This document shows positions 33,467 through 42,476 of a stretch of DNA of 46,853 nucleotides, one piece after another (the first letter of the stretch is position 1; every line of letters begins with the position of its first letter). The notes beneath the pieces were generated by a model. It worked only from the letters and a program-made list of their open reading frames with translations, did no database searches and was not told where the DNA came from. Location of the stretch: contig JACCQZ010000337.1 of the NCBI GenBank assembly GCA_013813875.1, positions 1 through 46,853 of the forward strand, in the 5' to 3' direction. This DNA comes from Gemmatimonadales bacterium. GTDB lineage: Bacteria > Gemmatimonadota > Gemmatimonadetes > Gemmatimonadales > GWC2-71-9. A program made the position numbers and the translations under genes.

Positions 33467-35016
33467 GCCAGGAACCGGCAGCCACCGCCATCGGCCAGCC
33501 TAACGCGGTGGCGATGATCTTCTTCTTCGGGTTCATCTCCGTCACCCTGGGGATTACCTGGTGGGCCGCGCGGCGGACGCGAACCACCGAGCAATTCTAT
33601 GCTGCCGGCCGCACGATCAGCGCCGGCCAGAATGGGTTCGCGCTGGCCGGCGACTACATGAGCGCCGCCTCGTTTCTGGGAATCGCCGGCCTGGTTTCCA
33701 CCACCGGGTTCGATGGACTCATCTACTCGACCGGTTGGCTGGTGGGTTGGCCGGTGGTGCTCTTTCTCATCGCGGAGCCGCTCCGAAACCTGGGCCGCTA
33801 CACCTTCGCCGACGTGGTGGCCACGCGGCTGCGGCAGACGCCGGTTCGGATCGCGGCCGCGGCGGGAACGCTGGCCACCGTCACGCTCTATCTCATCGCC
33901 CAGATGGTGGGTGCGGGCGGACTGATCCGATTGATGTTCGGTCTCTCCTACGAGCGCGCCCTGCTGCTGGTCGGCATCGTCATGATCGGCTACGTGCTGT
34001 TCGGTGGAATGATCGCCACCACCTGGGTGCAGATCGTCAAGGCGGTGTTGCTGATGACCGGTGCCTTGCTGCTGGCGGGGATGGTGCTGCTGCGCTTCGG
34101 CATGAATCCGGCCGCTCTCTTTGCCGCGGCCGCGGCGCGCTATGGTGAAGGCGTTCTGGCCCCTGGCAAGCTGGTCTCCAATCCGTTCGATGCCTTCTCG
34201 CTCGGCATGGCGCTCATGTTCGGAACCGCGGGGCTCCCCCACATCCTGATGCGATTTTATACCGTGCCCGACGCCCGGGCCGCGCGAACGTCCGTCTTCG
34301 TGGCCACCGGGCTCATCGGCCTGTTCTATCTGCTCACCTTCATCCTGGGCTTCGGCGCGATGGTCCTGGTCGGGCCGGAAGCGATCCGGGCAGTGGACCA
34401 GGGAGGCAACATGGCCGCGCCGCTCCTGGCCGAGCTGCTGGGGGGCACCGCCTTTCTCGGGTTCATCGCGGCGGTGGCATTCGCGACCATCCTGGCCGTC
34501 GTAGCCGGGCTCACGCTCTCCGGGGCGGCGGCTCTGTCGCACGACCTCTGGGTCAGTGTGGTCCGCAAGGGAAACGCCGACGTGCGCGAGCAGCTTCTGG
34601 TGGCGCGTATCGCGACGCTGACACTCGGAGTGGTCGCGGTCGCGCTCGGTATCACGTTCAAGGGGCAGAACGTGGCCTATATGGTCTCGCTGGCGTTCGC
34701 CATCGCGGCGAGCGCCAACTTTCCGGCGCTCGTGCTCTCGATCTTCTGGCGGGGGTATACTACCGCGGGGGCGGTGTCCAGCATGGTGGCGGGTACCCTG
34801 GTGACGCTGGGGTTGATCTTGCTGTCTCCGACCATCCAGGTGGAGATACTGGGGCGCCAGGACGCCTGGTTCCCCCTCAGGAACCCCGCGCTGGTGACGA
34901 TTCCACTGTCGTTCCTGGTCGGCATCGTGGTATCGCTGCTCTGGCCGGAAGCCCGGGCGGTCGAGGGCTACGCACGAGTCCAGCGACAGATGCATCTCGG
35001 ATCGGCGGGAGACTAG
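33463..35016 (+). CDS. ActP-like sodium/solute symporter (SSS family)
   Basis: A 517-residue polytopic membrane protein with about 13 hydrophobic segments. The SSS core is seen in TTEQFYAAGRTISAGQNG, FALAGDYMSAASFLGIAG, WLVGWPVVLFLIAEPLRNLGRYTFADVV and the repeated Gly/Ala-rich helices. With DUF485 directly upstream it matches the YjcH-ActP arrangement, which takes up acetate and other short carboxylates with sodium or protons. In this operon the real substrate may differ. The ATG at 33463 replaces a much longer open frame that is a shadow of the cupin and DUF485 genes. Confidence 0.9.
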   Translation: MSQEPAATAIGQPNAVAMIFFFGFISVTLGITWWAARRTRTTEQFYAAGRTISAGQNGFALAGDYMSAASFLGIAGLVSTTGFDGLIYSTGWLVGWPVVLFLIAEPLRNLGRYTFADVVATRLRQTPVRIAAAAGTLATVTLYLIAQMVGAGGLIRLMFGLSYERALLLVGIVMIGYVLFGGMIATTWVQIVKAVLLMTGALLLAGMVLLRFGMNPAALFAAAAARYGEGVLAPGKLVSNPFDAFSLGMALMFGTAGLPHILMRFYTVPDARAARTSVFVATGLIGLFYLLTFILGFGAMVLVGPEAIRAVDQGGNMAAPLLAELLGGTAFLGFIAAVAFATILAVVAGLTLSGAAALSHDLWVSVVRKGNADVREQLLVARIATLTLGVVAVALGITFKGQNVAYMVSLAFAIAASANFPALVLSIFWRGYTTAGAVSSMVAGTLVTLGLILLSPTIQVEILGRQDAWFPLRNPALVTIPLSFLVGIVVSLLWPEARAVEGYARVQRQMHLGSAGD

Positions 35017-35023
35017 AACCCTC

Positions 35024-35833
35024 ATGGCCGCAGAGATCACCCTCCTCGGAGTCTGCTACGACGGCAGCTCGTCCTTTTTCCGGGGGGCGGCGTCGGCTCC
35101 GCCGGTGATTCGGGAGGCGCTCTGGTCGGAGGCGGGGAATCCATGGACCGAGACCGGGATCAACCTGAGCGCGGTGGGTATCGAGGACGAGGGGGACCTG
35201 GTTTTCGGCGAAGGCGAGGAGGGTGAGGACGTGCGGCGGACGATCGAAGCCGCCGCGGAGCGGGTGGTGGATTCGGGCAGCCGCCTGCTCGTCCTCGGCG
35301 GAGACCACTCCATCACCTACCCGGTGCTCCGTGGATTCCGTCCCCATCATCCGCGACTCTCGGTGCTCCATCTCGACGCCCATCCCGACCTCTACGACGA
35401 TTTCGAGGGCGACCGATACTCCCACGCCTGCCCCTTTGCCCGGGCGATGGAAGAGGGCCTGGTGGACCGTCTGGTGCAGGTGGGGATTCGCACGATGACC
35501 GGCCACCAGCGCGAGCAGGCGCGGCGATTCGGGGTCGAGGTGATGGAGATGAAGGACTGGCGCGATGGCACCGAGCTCGGGCTCGACGGGCCGGTCTATC
35601 TCTCGTTCGATCTCGACGTAATAGACCCCGGCCTCGCGCCCGGCGTGTCTCACCGCGAGCCGGGCGGACTCTCGGTCCGGCAGGCGCTCTCCGTGGTGCA
35701 GTCGTTCCGCGGCCGCCTGATAGGCGCGGACTTCGTCGAGTTCAATCCCGTCAGCGACCCGACGGGTCTCACCGGGTCGGTCAGCGCCAAGGTGGTAAAG
35801 GAGCTGGCCGGCCGCTTGCTCGTGGAGCCCTGA
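35024..35833 (+). CDS. Arginase/agmatinase-family ureohydrolase
   Basis: A 269-residue protein with all binuclear Mn ligands: H95 in GGDHS, D118, H120 and D122 in LDAHPDLYDD, and D196 and D198 in SFDLDVIDP. Then comes APGVSHREPGGLS, typical of agmatinases. It should hydrolyse a guanidino or formimidoyl compound to urea or formamide. Agmatinase, guanidinobutyrase and formimidoylglutamase are all possible. It is shorter than E. coli SpeB (about 300). The symporter ends 7 bases upstream and the M20 peptidase start overlaps its stop by one base. Confidence 0.87.
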   Translation: MAAEITLLGVCYDGSSSFFRGAASAPPVIREALWSEAGNPWTETGINLSAVGIEDEGDLVFGEGEEGEDVRRTIEAAAERVVDSGSRLLVLGGDHSITYPVLRGFRPHHPRLSVLHLDAHPDLYDDFEGDRYSHACPFARAMEEGLVDRLVQVGIRTMTGHQREQARRFGVEVMEMKDWRDGTELGLDGPVYLSFDLDVIDPGLAPGVSHREPGGLSVRQALSVVQSFRGRLIGADFVEFNPVSDPTGLTGSVSAKVVKELAGRLLVEP

Positions 35834-37260
35834 TGCCGAAAGCTTTTCCCCGCGCTGTCCTGGTGGCGGCGGTGCTGCTCTGCGCCCCGGCCTCCTCCGT
35901 TTTCGCTCAGACGCGGCCTGCCCCACCGGCAACCGACTTTGCCCGGCTGCGCGAGGAGACCGCCAAGCGCCTGGCCGAGTATCTCCGGATCAATACCAGC
36001 AACCCGCCCGGCAACGAGCTGGCCACCGCCCGCTGGCTCAAGGACGTTCTCGCGCGCGAGGGAATCGAGGGCCGGATCCTCGATACCGCCGAGCTGGGGC
36101 CGGGACGAGCCAACTTCTACGCCCGGCTCCCCGGCACCGGTGGCGGGAAGGCGATCGCGCTGGTGCATCACATGGACGTGGTGCCCGCTACCCGCGCCCA
36201 GTGGTCGGAGGACCCCTTCGGTGGGGTGCTGAAGGATGGGCACGTGTGGGGTCGGGGCGCGCTGGACATGAAGGGGCATGGGATCATTCAGTTGATGGCC
36301 TTTATCGCGCTCAAGCGGGCCGGAGTCCAGCTGAGCCGCGATCTGGTCTTCATCGCCAACGCCGACGAAGAGATCGGCGGCCTGGGCTCCCGCACCTTCA
36401 TCCAGCGGCACCCCGACCTGGTGGGCGGGATCGAGTACGTCCTGACCGAAGGGGCCGACACCCGGGTGCAGGGTGGGAAGGTGCGCTGGTTCGGCATAGA
36501 CGTGGGGGAGAAGCGGGTCTTCTGGAAAAAACTGATCGCCCGCGGCACGACTTCGCACGGGTCGGTTCCGCTGGGCGACAACCCGGTGGACCGGCTGGTC
36601 ACCGCGCTCGCCCGCCTGGTGGCCTGGGAGACGCCGGTCCGGCTCACGCCGGCGGTGGACCGCTTTTTCAAGGCCCAGGCCCGCTACGAGACCGGAGAGC
36701 GCCGCGGCTGGCTCGCCGATGCGGAGGCTGCGCTCGGCACCCCGCGCGGCCGCACCTGGCTGCTGAGCGAGCCGGAGCGGAACGCGCTGCTTCGCAACAC
36801 CATCACCCCCACCGTTCTCACCGGCTCCAACAAGACCAACACCATCCCGCAGGAAGCCTCGGCGGAGCTCGACATCCGCCTGCTGCCGGACGTGGACACC
36901 ACGGCCTTCCGGCAGGAGCTGCTCAGAATGATCAACGACCCCAAGCTCGCCCTCGAGTCACTGGGCGATGTGGCACCCCGGTACGACGCACCGCTCGACA
37001 CCGAGCTCTTCCGCGCCATCGAGCGCGCCGCCGGCCGACTGCTCCCCGGCGTTCCGATCGCTACGCCGATCAGTGCCGGTGCGTCCGATCGGCCGTACTA
37101 CGCAGCGGCGGGCTTGATCTGCTACGGAATTGATCCCTGGCTGGTGGAGTTGGAGGAGGGGCGTCTCAGCGTACACGGCAACAACGAGCGGCTGTCGGTG
37201 CGGAACATCGAGTTCGGGCTGCGGCTGTATGTGGAGACCCTGCTCGGGATGCGGCGCTGA
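35833..37260 (+). CDS. Secreted M20-family metallopeptidase
   Basis: A 475-residue protein with a signal peptide (about 1-26). The M20 catalytic domain has LVHHMDVVP (about 110-118), GRGALDMKG (about 138-146), DEEIGG and an EGAD segment. The dimerisation domain lies at about 230-350, and a C-terminal VHGNNERLSV supplies the last zinc ligand. It would remove an N-acyl or amino-acid group from peptides, as carboxypeptidase G2-like or dipeptidase members do. Export implies periplasmic action, so its link to the cytoplasmic ureohydrolase is indirect. The ATG overlaps the previous stop (TGATG). Confidence 0.92.
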   Translation: MPKAFPRAVLVAAVLLCAPASSVFAQTRPAPPATDFARLREETAKRLAEYLRINTSNPPGNELATARWLKDVLAREGIEGRILDTAELGPGRANFYARLPGTGGGKAIALVHHMDVVPATRAQWSEDPFGGVLKDGHVWGRGALDMKGHGIIQLMAFIALKRAGVQLSRDLVFIANADEEIGGLGSRTFIQRHPDLVGGIEYVLTEGADTRVQGGKVRWFGIDVGEKRVFWKKLIARGTTSHGSVPLGDNPVDRLVTALARLVAWETPVRLTPAVDRFFKAQARYETGERRGWLADAEAALGTPRGRTWLLSEPERNALLRNTITPTVLTGSNKTNTIPQEASAELDIRLLPDVDTTAFRQELLRMINDPKLALESLGDVAPRYDAPLDTELFRAIERAAGRLLPGVPIATPISAGASDRPYYAAAGLICYGIDPWLVELEEGRLSVHGNNERLSVRNIEFGLRLYVETLLGMRR

Positions 37261-37263
37261 GGC

Positions 37264-37453
37264 GGAGGATCTTCTCCGCCACGCTCGAACCATTCCCAGG
37301 CGAGATCCCTCGCTTCGCTCGGGATGACAGCCGAGACGTGGCTGGTCTCCGATGGCATGGTCAATGGCGAGCTTGAGCGGCCATGGCGCGGCGAGCGCCC
37401 TACTGTACCGATCTTCCATGCTCGCTTAGCAGGTCCCTCGCTGCTCGGGATGA
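37264..37453. repeat. Copies of the GATCCCTCGC-type palindromic repeat
   Basis: The gap between the convergent M20 peptidase and Rieske genes holds GAGGATCTTCTC (37265-37276), then GATCCCTCGCTTCGCTCGGG followed by ATGACAG (37304-37330). The latter is the reverse complement of the element at 31052-31076 with one mismatch. A shorter degenerate copy lies at 37432-37453. No gene is seen in 37261-37479. Confidence 0.7.
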
Positions 37454-37479
37454 AGTAACGCACCAACTCGGAGTAGTCG

Positions 37480-38607
37480 CTACCGCACCGGATGGCCCAG
37501 CGACCGCAGCACCTCGCGGTCGAACTGCACCGACAGGCTCTCCCGTGTGGAGTATGGTCCCGGCACGTACGCCCGCGACTCCACCCCGAGCTGACTCTGC
37601 TCGCAGATGTGCCAGTCCTGCCGGTTGGTCATGTCCCAGAACCCCACCCCGTCGTCGGGATTGAAGGTGGAATCGCTGAGCGTGGCGGGGTGGAAGAGCC
37701 AGGAGCAGAAGATCTGGGTCCGATCAGTCCCCTTGGGCCAGAGGGTGTGGAACATCACGTAGTCGGGGTGCAGGCTCAGGAGCAGATTGGGGAAGATCGC
37801 GTAGTAGTACACGCGGTTCATGTCTTCCTCCGGCAGATCACCCACCACCACGCCGCAGGCCTGGCCGCTCATGGTGAGGCTCTCGTGCCCCCGGTTGATG
37901 ACCATGAACCCGCCGGTGAAGGCGCCCTCGGTCAGATCGTTCTCGCCGCTGGTGGGTGGGGTGAGCTTGGTCAGGGCGGGATGCACCGGCCCACAGTGAT
38001 AGCACTCCGAGTAGTTCTGAAAGAGCAGCTTCCAGTTGGCCCGCACGTCGTATTCGATGGTGCGGGCCACCGCCAGATTCGGCAGGTTGAAGCGGCTGAA
38101 CCGGCCGATCAGCGCCTGGCTCGCCTGGTCGAACCTCTCCGGCTTCTCCGAGAGATTGATGAAGAGGAATCCCTCCCAGATCTCGACGCCGACGGGGAAG
38201 AGCGGGTAGTCGGACTTGTTGAAGCCTTCGAGATCCCCGGTGGACGGCGCGCCGATGAGCCGGCCGTCGAGCGCGTAGGTCCAGGCGTGGTAGGGACACT
38301 GGATCGTCTCGGAGAAGCGTCCGGTGTGCTCCTCGCACAACCGGGTACCGCGATGGCGGCAGACGTTGTAGTACGCCCGAAATCCGCCCGACCGGTCCCG
38401 GAAGACGATGATGCTCTCTTTGCCCACTTGCTGGAGGAAATAGTCGCCCGGACTGGGTATCCGGTCGGCTCGGCCCACACAGAGCCAGCGCCGGGCAAAG
38501 ATCCGCTCCATCTCGTCGGCCAGAATGTCGGGCGAGTTGTAGTACTCGCGCGGAAGAGTCCGGGCATTGTCAATGGGGATTTCGGTGCTCTTGAGAAACG
38601 TAGCCAC
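37480..38607 (-). CDS. Rieske-type aromatic ring-hydroxylating oxygenase, alpha subunit
   Basis: A 375-residue protein. The Rieske [2Fe-2S] site is C83-R-H85 and C104-P-Y-H107, with the usual 18-residue spacing. The catalytic domain has NWKLLFQNYSECYHCGPVHP with H204 and H209 as non-heme iron ligands. It should use electrons from a separate reductase to hydroxylate or demethylate a small aromatic or quaternary-amine substrate. No reductase, ferredoxin or beta subunit gene is adjacent. It lies 75 bases downstream of fumarylacetoacetase on the same strand, consistent with aromatic catabolism. A GbcA-like demethylase role is an alternative. Confidence 0.88.
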   Translation of the reverse strand: MATFLKSTEIPIDNARTLPREYYNSPDILADEMERIFARRWLCVGRADRIPSPGDYFLQQVGKESIIVFRDRSGGFRAYYNVCRHRGTRLCEEHTGRFSETIQCPYHAWTYALDGRLIGAPSTGDLEGFNKSDYPLFPVGVEIWEGFLFINLSEKPERFDQASQALIGRFSRFNLPNLAVARTIEYDVRANWKLLFQNYSECYHCGPVHPALTKLTPPTSGENDLTEGAFTGGFMVINRGHESLTMSGQACGVVVGDLPEEDMNRVYYYAIFPNLLLSLHPDYVMFHTLWPKGTDRTQIFCSWLFHPATLSDSTFNPDDGVGFWDMTNRQDWHICEQSQLGVESRAYVPGPYSTRESLSVQFDREVLRSLGHPVR

Positions 38608-38682
38608 GCGGGCTCTCCGGGAGGGTTGCCTTGAATATGCCGCCCGCCCGCCTCGGGAGGAAGGCGGAGTGCCGGAGGCTTT

Positions 38683-40002
38683 TCAGGCCGAAAGTACCAC
38701 TCCCCGGCACTCACCGAAGCCGATAGGCGCGGCGCCGCCACGTTCGCAGAGGCCCGCCATGATCACCTCGTCGCCGTCCTCCAGGAACTTGCGCGACTCA
38801 CCCGTCGGCAGGACGATGGGCTCGGCGCCCCGCCAGGTAAGCTCGAGCATGCATCCCCGCGCCTCCTTGCCCATTCCGGAAATCGTCCCGGTGGCGAACA
38901 GATCGCCCGGCCGGAGGTTGCACCCGTTGCTCGCGTGATGGGTGAACATCTGCGCCAGGGTCCAATAGAGATCGGCGGCGCGGCTGCGGCTCAGGAGCTG
39001 CGGCGGTATTCCCTGCAGCCGCATCTGCGCGGAGGCGAGGTACACCTCTACCGTCACGTCCACTCCGCCGCGGGCGGCATTCCTCTCCGAGCTCAGATAG
39101 GGCAGGGGAGCGGGATCGCCGGGAGGGCGGGCCAACGCCGCGGTGCGGAACGGCTCCAGCGCCTCGAACGTGACCACCCACGGCGAGACGGTGGTGGCGA
39201 AGCTCTTGGCCAGAAAGGGGCCGAGCGGCTGATACTCCCAGCTCTGCACGTCGCGCGCGGACCAGTCGTTTACCAGACACAATCCGAAGAGGTGGTCTTC
39301 GGCCTGATCCAGCGGGACCGCCTCCCCCAGCGAGTTTCCCGGTCCCACGAAGCAACCCAGCTCCATCTCGTAGTCCAGCGACCGGCTGGGCCCGAACCCT
39401 GGCGCCTCCGCCGGTGCGTCCTTGACCTGCCCCCGGGGCCGGCGCACCGCGCTGCCGCTGGGCACGATTGACGAGGCCCGCCCGTGGTAGCCGATAGGCA
39501 CCCACTTGTAATTGGGCAGCAGCGGATTGTCGGGGCGGAACATGCTGCCCACGTTGGTGGCGTGGTGCACCGAGGCGTAGAAATCGGTGTAGTCGCCGAT
39601 AACCGCCGGCAGCAGAAGCTCGGCCTCGGTCATCGGCACCAGGATCCGGTCGCCGAGGCGACGGTTGGCTCGGTACGCGGGGGAGTCGGCGGTCAGGAGG
39701 GCGCTCACCTGGCGGCGGAGCTCGATCCAGTGTGGCCGGCCCAGCGCCATGAGGCGATTGAGCGAAGGCGCGGCGCAGGCCCCCGCCGCCCGATCGGCCA
39801 GCCCTTCGAACCGCCCTTCGTCATGGCCGGCGGCGACGTCGAGGATCTGCCTTCCAATAGCGATGCCCACGGTGCCCGGCGTCTCATCGCCGTCCTCCTT
39901 TCGGCGAAACACGCCAAAGGGCAGGTTCTGGATCGGGAAATCGGTGGCACCCTGAGCCGACTCGACCCACGAGGCGCGGCTAGGCTCGTGCGTCTCGTCC
40001 AC
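38683..40002 (-). CDS. fahA: Fumarylacetoacetase
   Basis: A 439-residue protein, the normal length, starting near SWVESAQGATDFPIQNLPFGVF. The active-site segment GDYTDFYASVHHATNVG holds the catalytic His. YEMELGCF, NDWSARDVQSWEYQPLG and LAKSF hold the metal and substrate residues. It splits fumarylacetoacetate into fumarate and acetoacetate, the last step of tyrosine/phenylalanine (homogentisate) degradation. Homogentisate dioxygenase and maleylacetoacetate isomerase are not in the window. The GTG at 40002, after CGGAG, overlaps the upstream gene by 23 bases; a far-upstream start is a shadow. Confidence 0.93.
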   Translation of the reverse strand: MDETHEPSRASWVESAQGATDFPIQNLPFGVFRRKEDGDETPGTVGIAIGRQILDVAAGHDEGRFEGLADRAAGACAAPSLNRLMALGRPHWIELRRQVSALLTADSPAYRANRRLGDRILVPMTEAELLLPAVIGDYTDFYASVHHATNVGSMFRPDNPLLPNYKWVPIGYHGRASSIVPSGSAVRRPRGQVKDAPAEAPGFGPSRSLDYEMELGCFVGPGNSLGEAVPLDQAEDHLFGLCLVNDWSARDVQSWEYQPLGPFLAKSFATTVSPWVVTFEALEPFRTAALARPPGDPAPLPYLSSERNAARGGVDVTVEVYLASAQMRLQGIPPQLLSRSRAADLYWTLAQMFTHHASNGCNLRPGDLFATGTISGMGKEARGCMLELTWRGAEPIVLPTGESRKFLEDGDEVIMAGLCERGGAAPIGFGECRGVVLSA

Positions 40003-40918
40003 GCAGTGGATTCTCCGGCAGAAGAAGTCCGAGGAACTCGAGGTCGCCGAGCGGCTCGGTAAAGGAACAGGAACCAAAGGAGACGATCGTCTCGCGGCGC
40101 GCCAGCTCCAGCTCTGGCCTCCCCAGGCGGTGTTGCCGCCAGCCGATCTCGTCCGGGCCGATGTCGAAGGCCGAAGGCGATCGCTCCTCCAGCAGCAGCG
40201 CCGCATCCCTCTCAGCCATCCCCGCGCGCAGGAACGCCGCGGCTAGGAAGAGGTTGAGAAAGCCGTACATGGGGCCGGTGGGGGCATTGTCGGCATAGGT
40301 CAGTCGGTATTCGGCACGAAGCGGATGATGCAGTCCGGCGGTGGCCTTGAACCCGATGCCCGCCCCGATGCAGGCGCGGAGGAATCGCACGAGCTGCGGG
40401 GTGGTGGGGAATGCGTCCGGGGTGACGCCGCCGGTGCGTACCTTGGCCCGCATACCCCGCCGGGAGATGGCGGCCACCAGATCGTCGAGGTTGTCTCCCA
40501 GGGGGATTTCAACGTAGGCCTGCAGATAGCCGGGCAGCGCATCGGCGATGCGGCCGATGCCCTCCACCGAATCGCACTTGAGCTCGACCACGTCGGCTGT
40601 CACGGCTGCCGATCCCTCCGCCGCGTGGCGACAGTTGAACTCACCCAGCGCCGGGAGCTCACCTGCGGGATCGGGGCCGGCCAGCACCGCGAGCCGCCAG
40701 CCGTCCGGCGTCGGTGCCCGGGGGAGCAGGCCGGCAGCCGCGGGCTCGAACTCGGCGAGCCGGCCCACCGGCAGTACGAAGCGGCCCAGCGCCCAGGCCG
40801 CTTCGCCGCTCCGATAGGCGCCGTAGTTTCGGACCGCCGACGCCATGGCGAGACCAGCGGGCGGAAAGAGCCCGGCGTAGTCAATGCTACCCTCGAGAAG
40901 AACCCGGATCGCCAGCAT
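39980..40918 (-). CDS. Conserved-looking protein of unknown function, leads the fumarylacetoacetase operon
   Basis: A 312-residue soluble protein I cannot name. It begins RVLLEGSIDYAGLFPPAGL and contains AYVEIPLGDNLDDLVAAI, then RAKVRTGGVTPDAFPTTPQL (about 157-176) and GIGFKATAGLHHPLR (about 188-202). The alternation of strands and helices, with the lysine of GFKATAG, resembles a TIM-barrel aldolase or lyase, but that is inference. Its 3' end overlaps fumarylacetoacetase by 23 bases, so the two are translationally coupled. It probably acts in the same aromatic pathway. The first visible start (ATG at 40918) gives a normal length. The divergent aldehyde dehydrogenase is 36 bases away. Confidence 0.75.
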   Translation of the reverse strand: MLAIRVLLEGSIDYAGLFPPAGLAMASAVRNYGAYRSGEAAWALGRFVLPVGRLAEFEPAAAGLLPRAPTPDGWRLAVLAGPDPAGELPALGEFNCRHAAEGSAAVTADVVELKCDSVEGIGRIADALPGYLQAYVEIPLGDNLDDLVAAISRRGMRAKVRTGGVTPDAFPTTPQLVRFLRACIGAGIGFKATAGLHHPLRAEYRLTYADNAPTGPMYGFLNLFLAAAFLRAGMAERDAALLLEERSPSAFDIGPDEIGWRQHRLGRPELELARRETIVSFGSCSFTEPLGDLEFLGLLLPENPLRGRDARA

Positions 40919-40954
40919 GGTGGGAAGAATCTAACGCCGCTACCATTCCCTGCC

Positions 40955-42358
40955 ATGAGCATCGCGACCATCAACCCGGCAACCGGCGAGACACTTCAGA
41001 CGTTCGCCCCGCTGACGCCGGCGGAGCTGGAGACGCGGCTGCAGCGCGCCGCCGACGCCTATCAGCGGCACCGCCGCCGCTCGCTCGCCGACCGGTCCAC
41101 GATGATGCTGCGCGCCGCCGAGATTCTGGAGGCGGAGAAGGAGCAGTTCGGGCGCATCATGGTCACCGAGATGGGCAAGCCCCTCAAAGCCGCGATCGAA
41201 GAGGCCGCCAAGAGCGCCTCGGGCTGCCGCTACTACGCCGAGAACGCGGCGCGCTTTCTGGCGGACGAGACGGTTGAGACCGGCGCCTCGCGCAGCTTCG
41301 TCAGCTACCAGCCGATCGGGCCGGTGCTGGCGATCATGCCGTGGAACTTCCCCTTCTGGCAGGTTTTCCGCTTCGCGGCACCCGCGCTCATGGCGGGGAA
41401 CGTCGGCCTCCTCAAGCACGCCTCGAACGTGCCCCAATGCGCACTTGCCATCGAAGATATCTTCCGGCGCGCGGGGTTCGGTGAGGGCGTGTTCCAGACG
41501 CTCCTGATCGAGACCGACCGGGTCCGCCAAGTGATCGAAGATCCCCGGATCGCGGCGGTCACGCTCACGGGGAGCATGGCCGCCGGCGCACAGGTGGCCG
41601 GTACCGCCGGAAAGGCGATCAAGAAGACGGTGCTCGAGCTCGGCGGCAGCGATCCTTTCATCGTCATGGCCAGCGCCGACCTCGACACGGCGGTCGGGAC
41701 CGCGGTCAAAGCGCGGGTCATCAACAACGGCCAGTCGTGCATCGCGGCAAAGCGGTTCATCGTGGCCGAGCCGGTGGCGGATGAGTTCGAGCGCCGATTC
41801 GTGGCCGGGTTCACCGCGCTCACCGTGGGCGATCCCATGGATCCCGCCACCGAGGTGGGACCGCTGGCCAACGAGGCGCAGGTGAAGACCATCGCCGATC
41901 AGGTCGAGCGCACACTGGCGGCCGGGGCGCGGCTGCTGGCAGGCGGCAAACGGCTCGACCGCCGAGGGTGCTACTACGAGCCGACTGTGCTGAGCGGGGT
42001 CACCCGAGAGTCGCCGGCCTATCACGATGAGGTATTCGGCCCGGTGGCGCTGCTCTTTCGGGTCGAGAACATTGACGAGGCCATCGCCCTGGCCAACGAC
42101 GTCCCCTTCGGGCTCGGCGCGAGCGCCTGGACCAGTGACCCGGCGGAACGGGCCCGGTTCATCGCTGATCTGGAGGCGGGAATGGTGTTCATCAACGCGA
42201 TGGTAGCGTCCGACCCCCGGCTTCCGTTCGGGGGGGTCAAGCGGTCGGGCTATGGGCGGGAGCTGGGCCCCTTTGGGTTGCGGGAGTTCGTGAACGTGAA
42301 GACGGTGTGGATCGCGGACGGCGAGAAAGGCGGCCAACGGCTGAGCGAATCGGAGTAG
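40955..42358 (+). CDS. Succinate-semialdehyde dehydrogenase-type aldehyde dehydrogenase (Sad/GabD-like)
   Basis: A 467-residue ALDH. The cofactor-binding region contains IMPWNFPFWQVFRFAAPALMAG. The catalytic Glu is in LELGGSDPF and the nucleophilic Cys in NNGQSCIAAKRF. The end, LPFGGVKRSGYGRELGPFG, closely resembles YneI/Sad-type NAD(P)-dependent succinate-semialdehyde dehydrogenases. It oxidises a short aldehyde to the acid. It diverges by 36 bases from the operon led by the unknown protein, so both likely share control. The ATG at 40955 is chosen; the long upstream frame is a shadow of the opposite gene. Confidence 0.9.
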   Translation: MSIATINPATGETLQTFAPLTPAELETRLQRAADAYQRHRRRSLADRSTMMLRAAEILEAEKEQFGRIMVTEMGKPLKAAIEEAAKSASGCRYYAENAARFLADETVETGASRSFVSYQPIGPVLAIMPWNFPFWQVFRFAAPALMAGNVGLLKHASNVPQCALAIEDIFRRAGFGEGVFQTLLIETDRVRQVIEDPRIAAVTLTGSMAAGAQVAGTAGKAIKKTVLELGGSDPFIVMASADLDTAVGTAVKARVINNGQSCIAAKRFIVAEPVADEFERRFVAGFTALTVGDPMDPATEVGPLANEAQVKTIADQVERTLAAGARLLAGGKRLDRRGCYYEPTVLSGVTRESPAYHDEVFGPVALLFRVENIDEAIALANDVPFGLGASAWTSDPAERARFIADLEAGMVFINAMVASDPRLPFGGVKRSGYGRELGPFGLREFVNVKTVWIADGEKGGQRLSESE

Positions 42359-42476
42359 CTCCCCCCTTGTAGTCTGGATCACGCCCTGCCATAGCGTACC
42401 TGATTACCTTATATCTCGTGACGACCTTGTTACGTCGCCGTCGTCCTCCCGCAACACCCACACGGAGCTCCGGTCC

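Noticed and set aside
33421-35040. 539-codon minus-strand open frame
   Set aside because: It mirrors the symporter gene. It is hydrophilic, rich in His, Arg and Gln, and has no motif.
40940-42382. 480-codon minus-strand open frame opposite the aldehyde dehydrogenase
   Set aside because: It is a shadow; the plus strand has the complete set of ALDH catalytic motifs.
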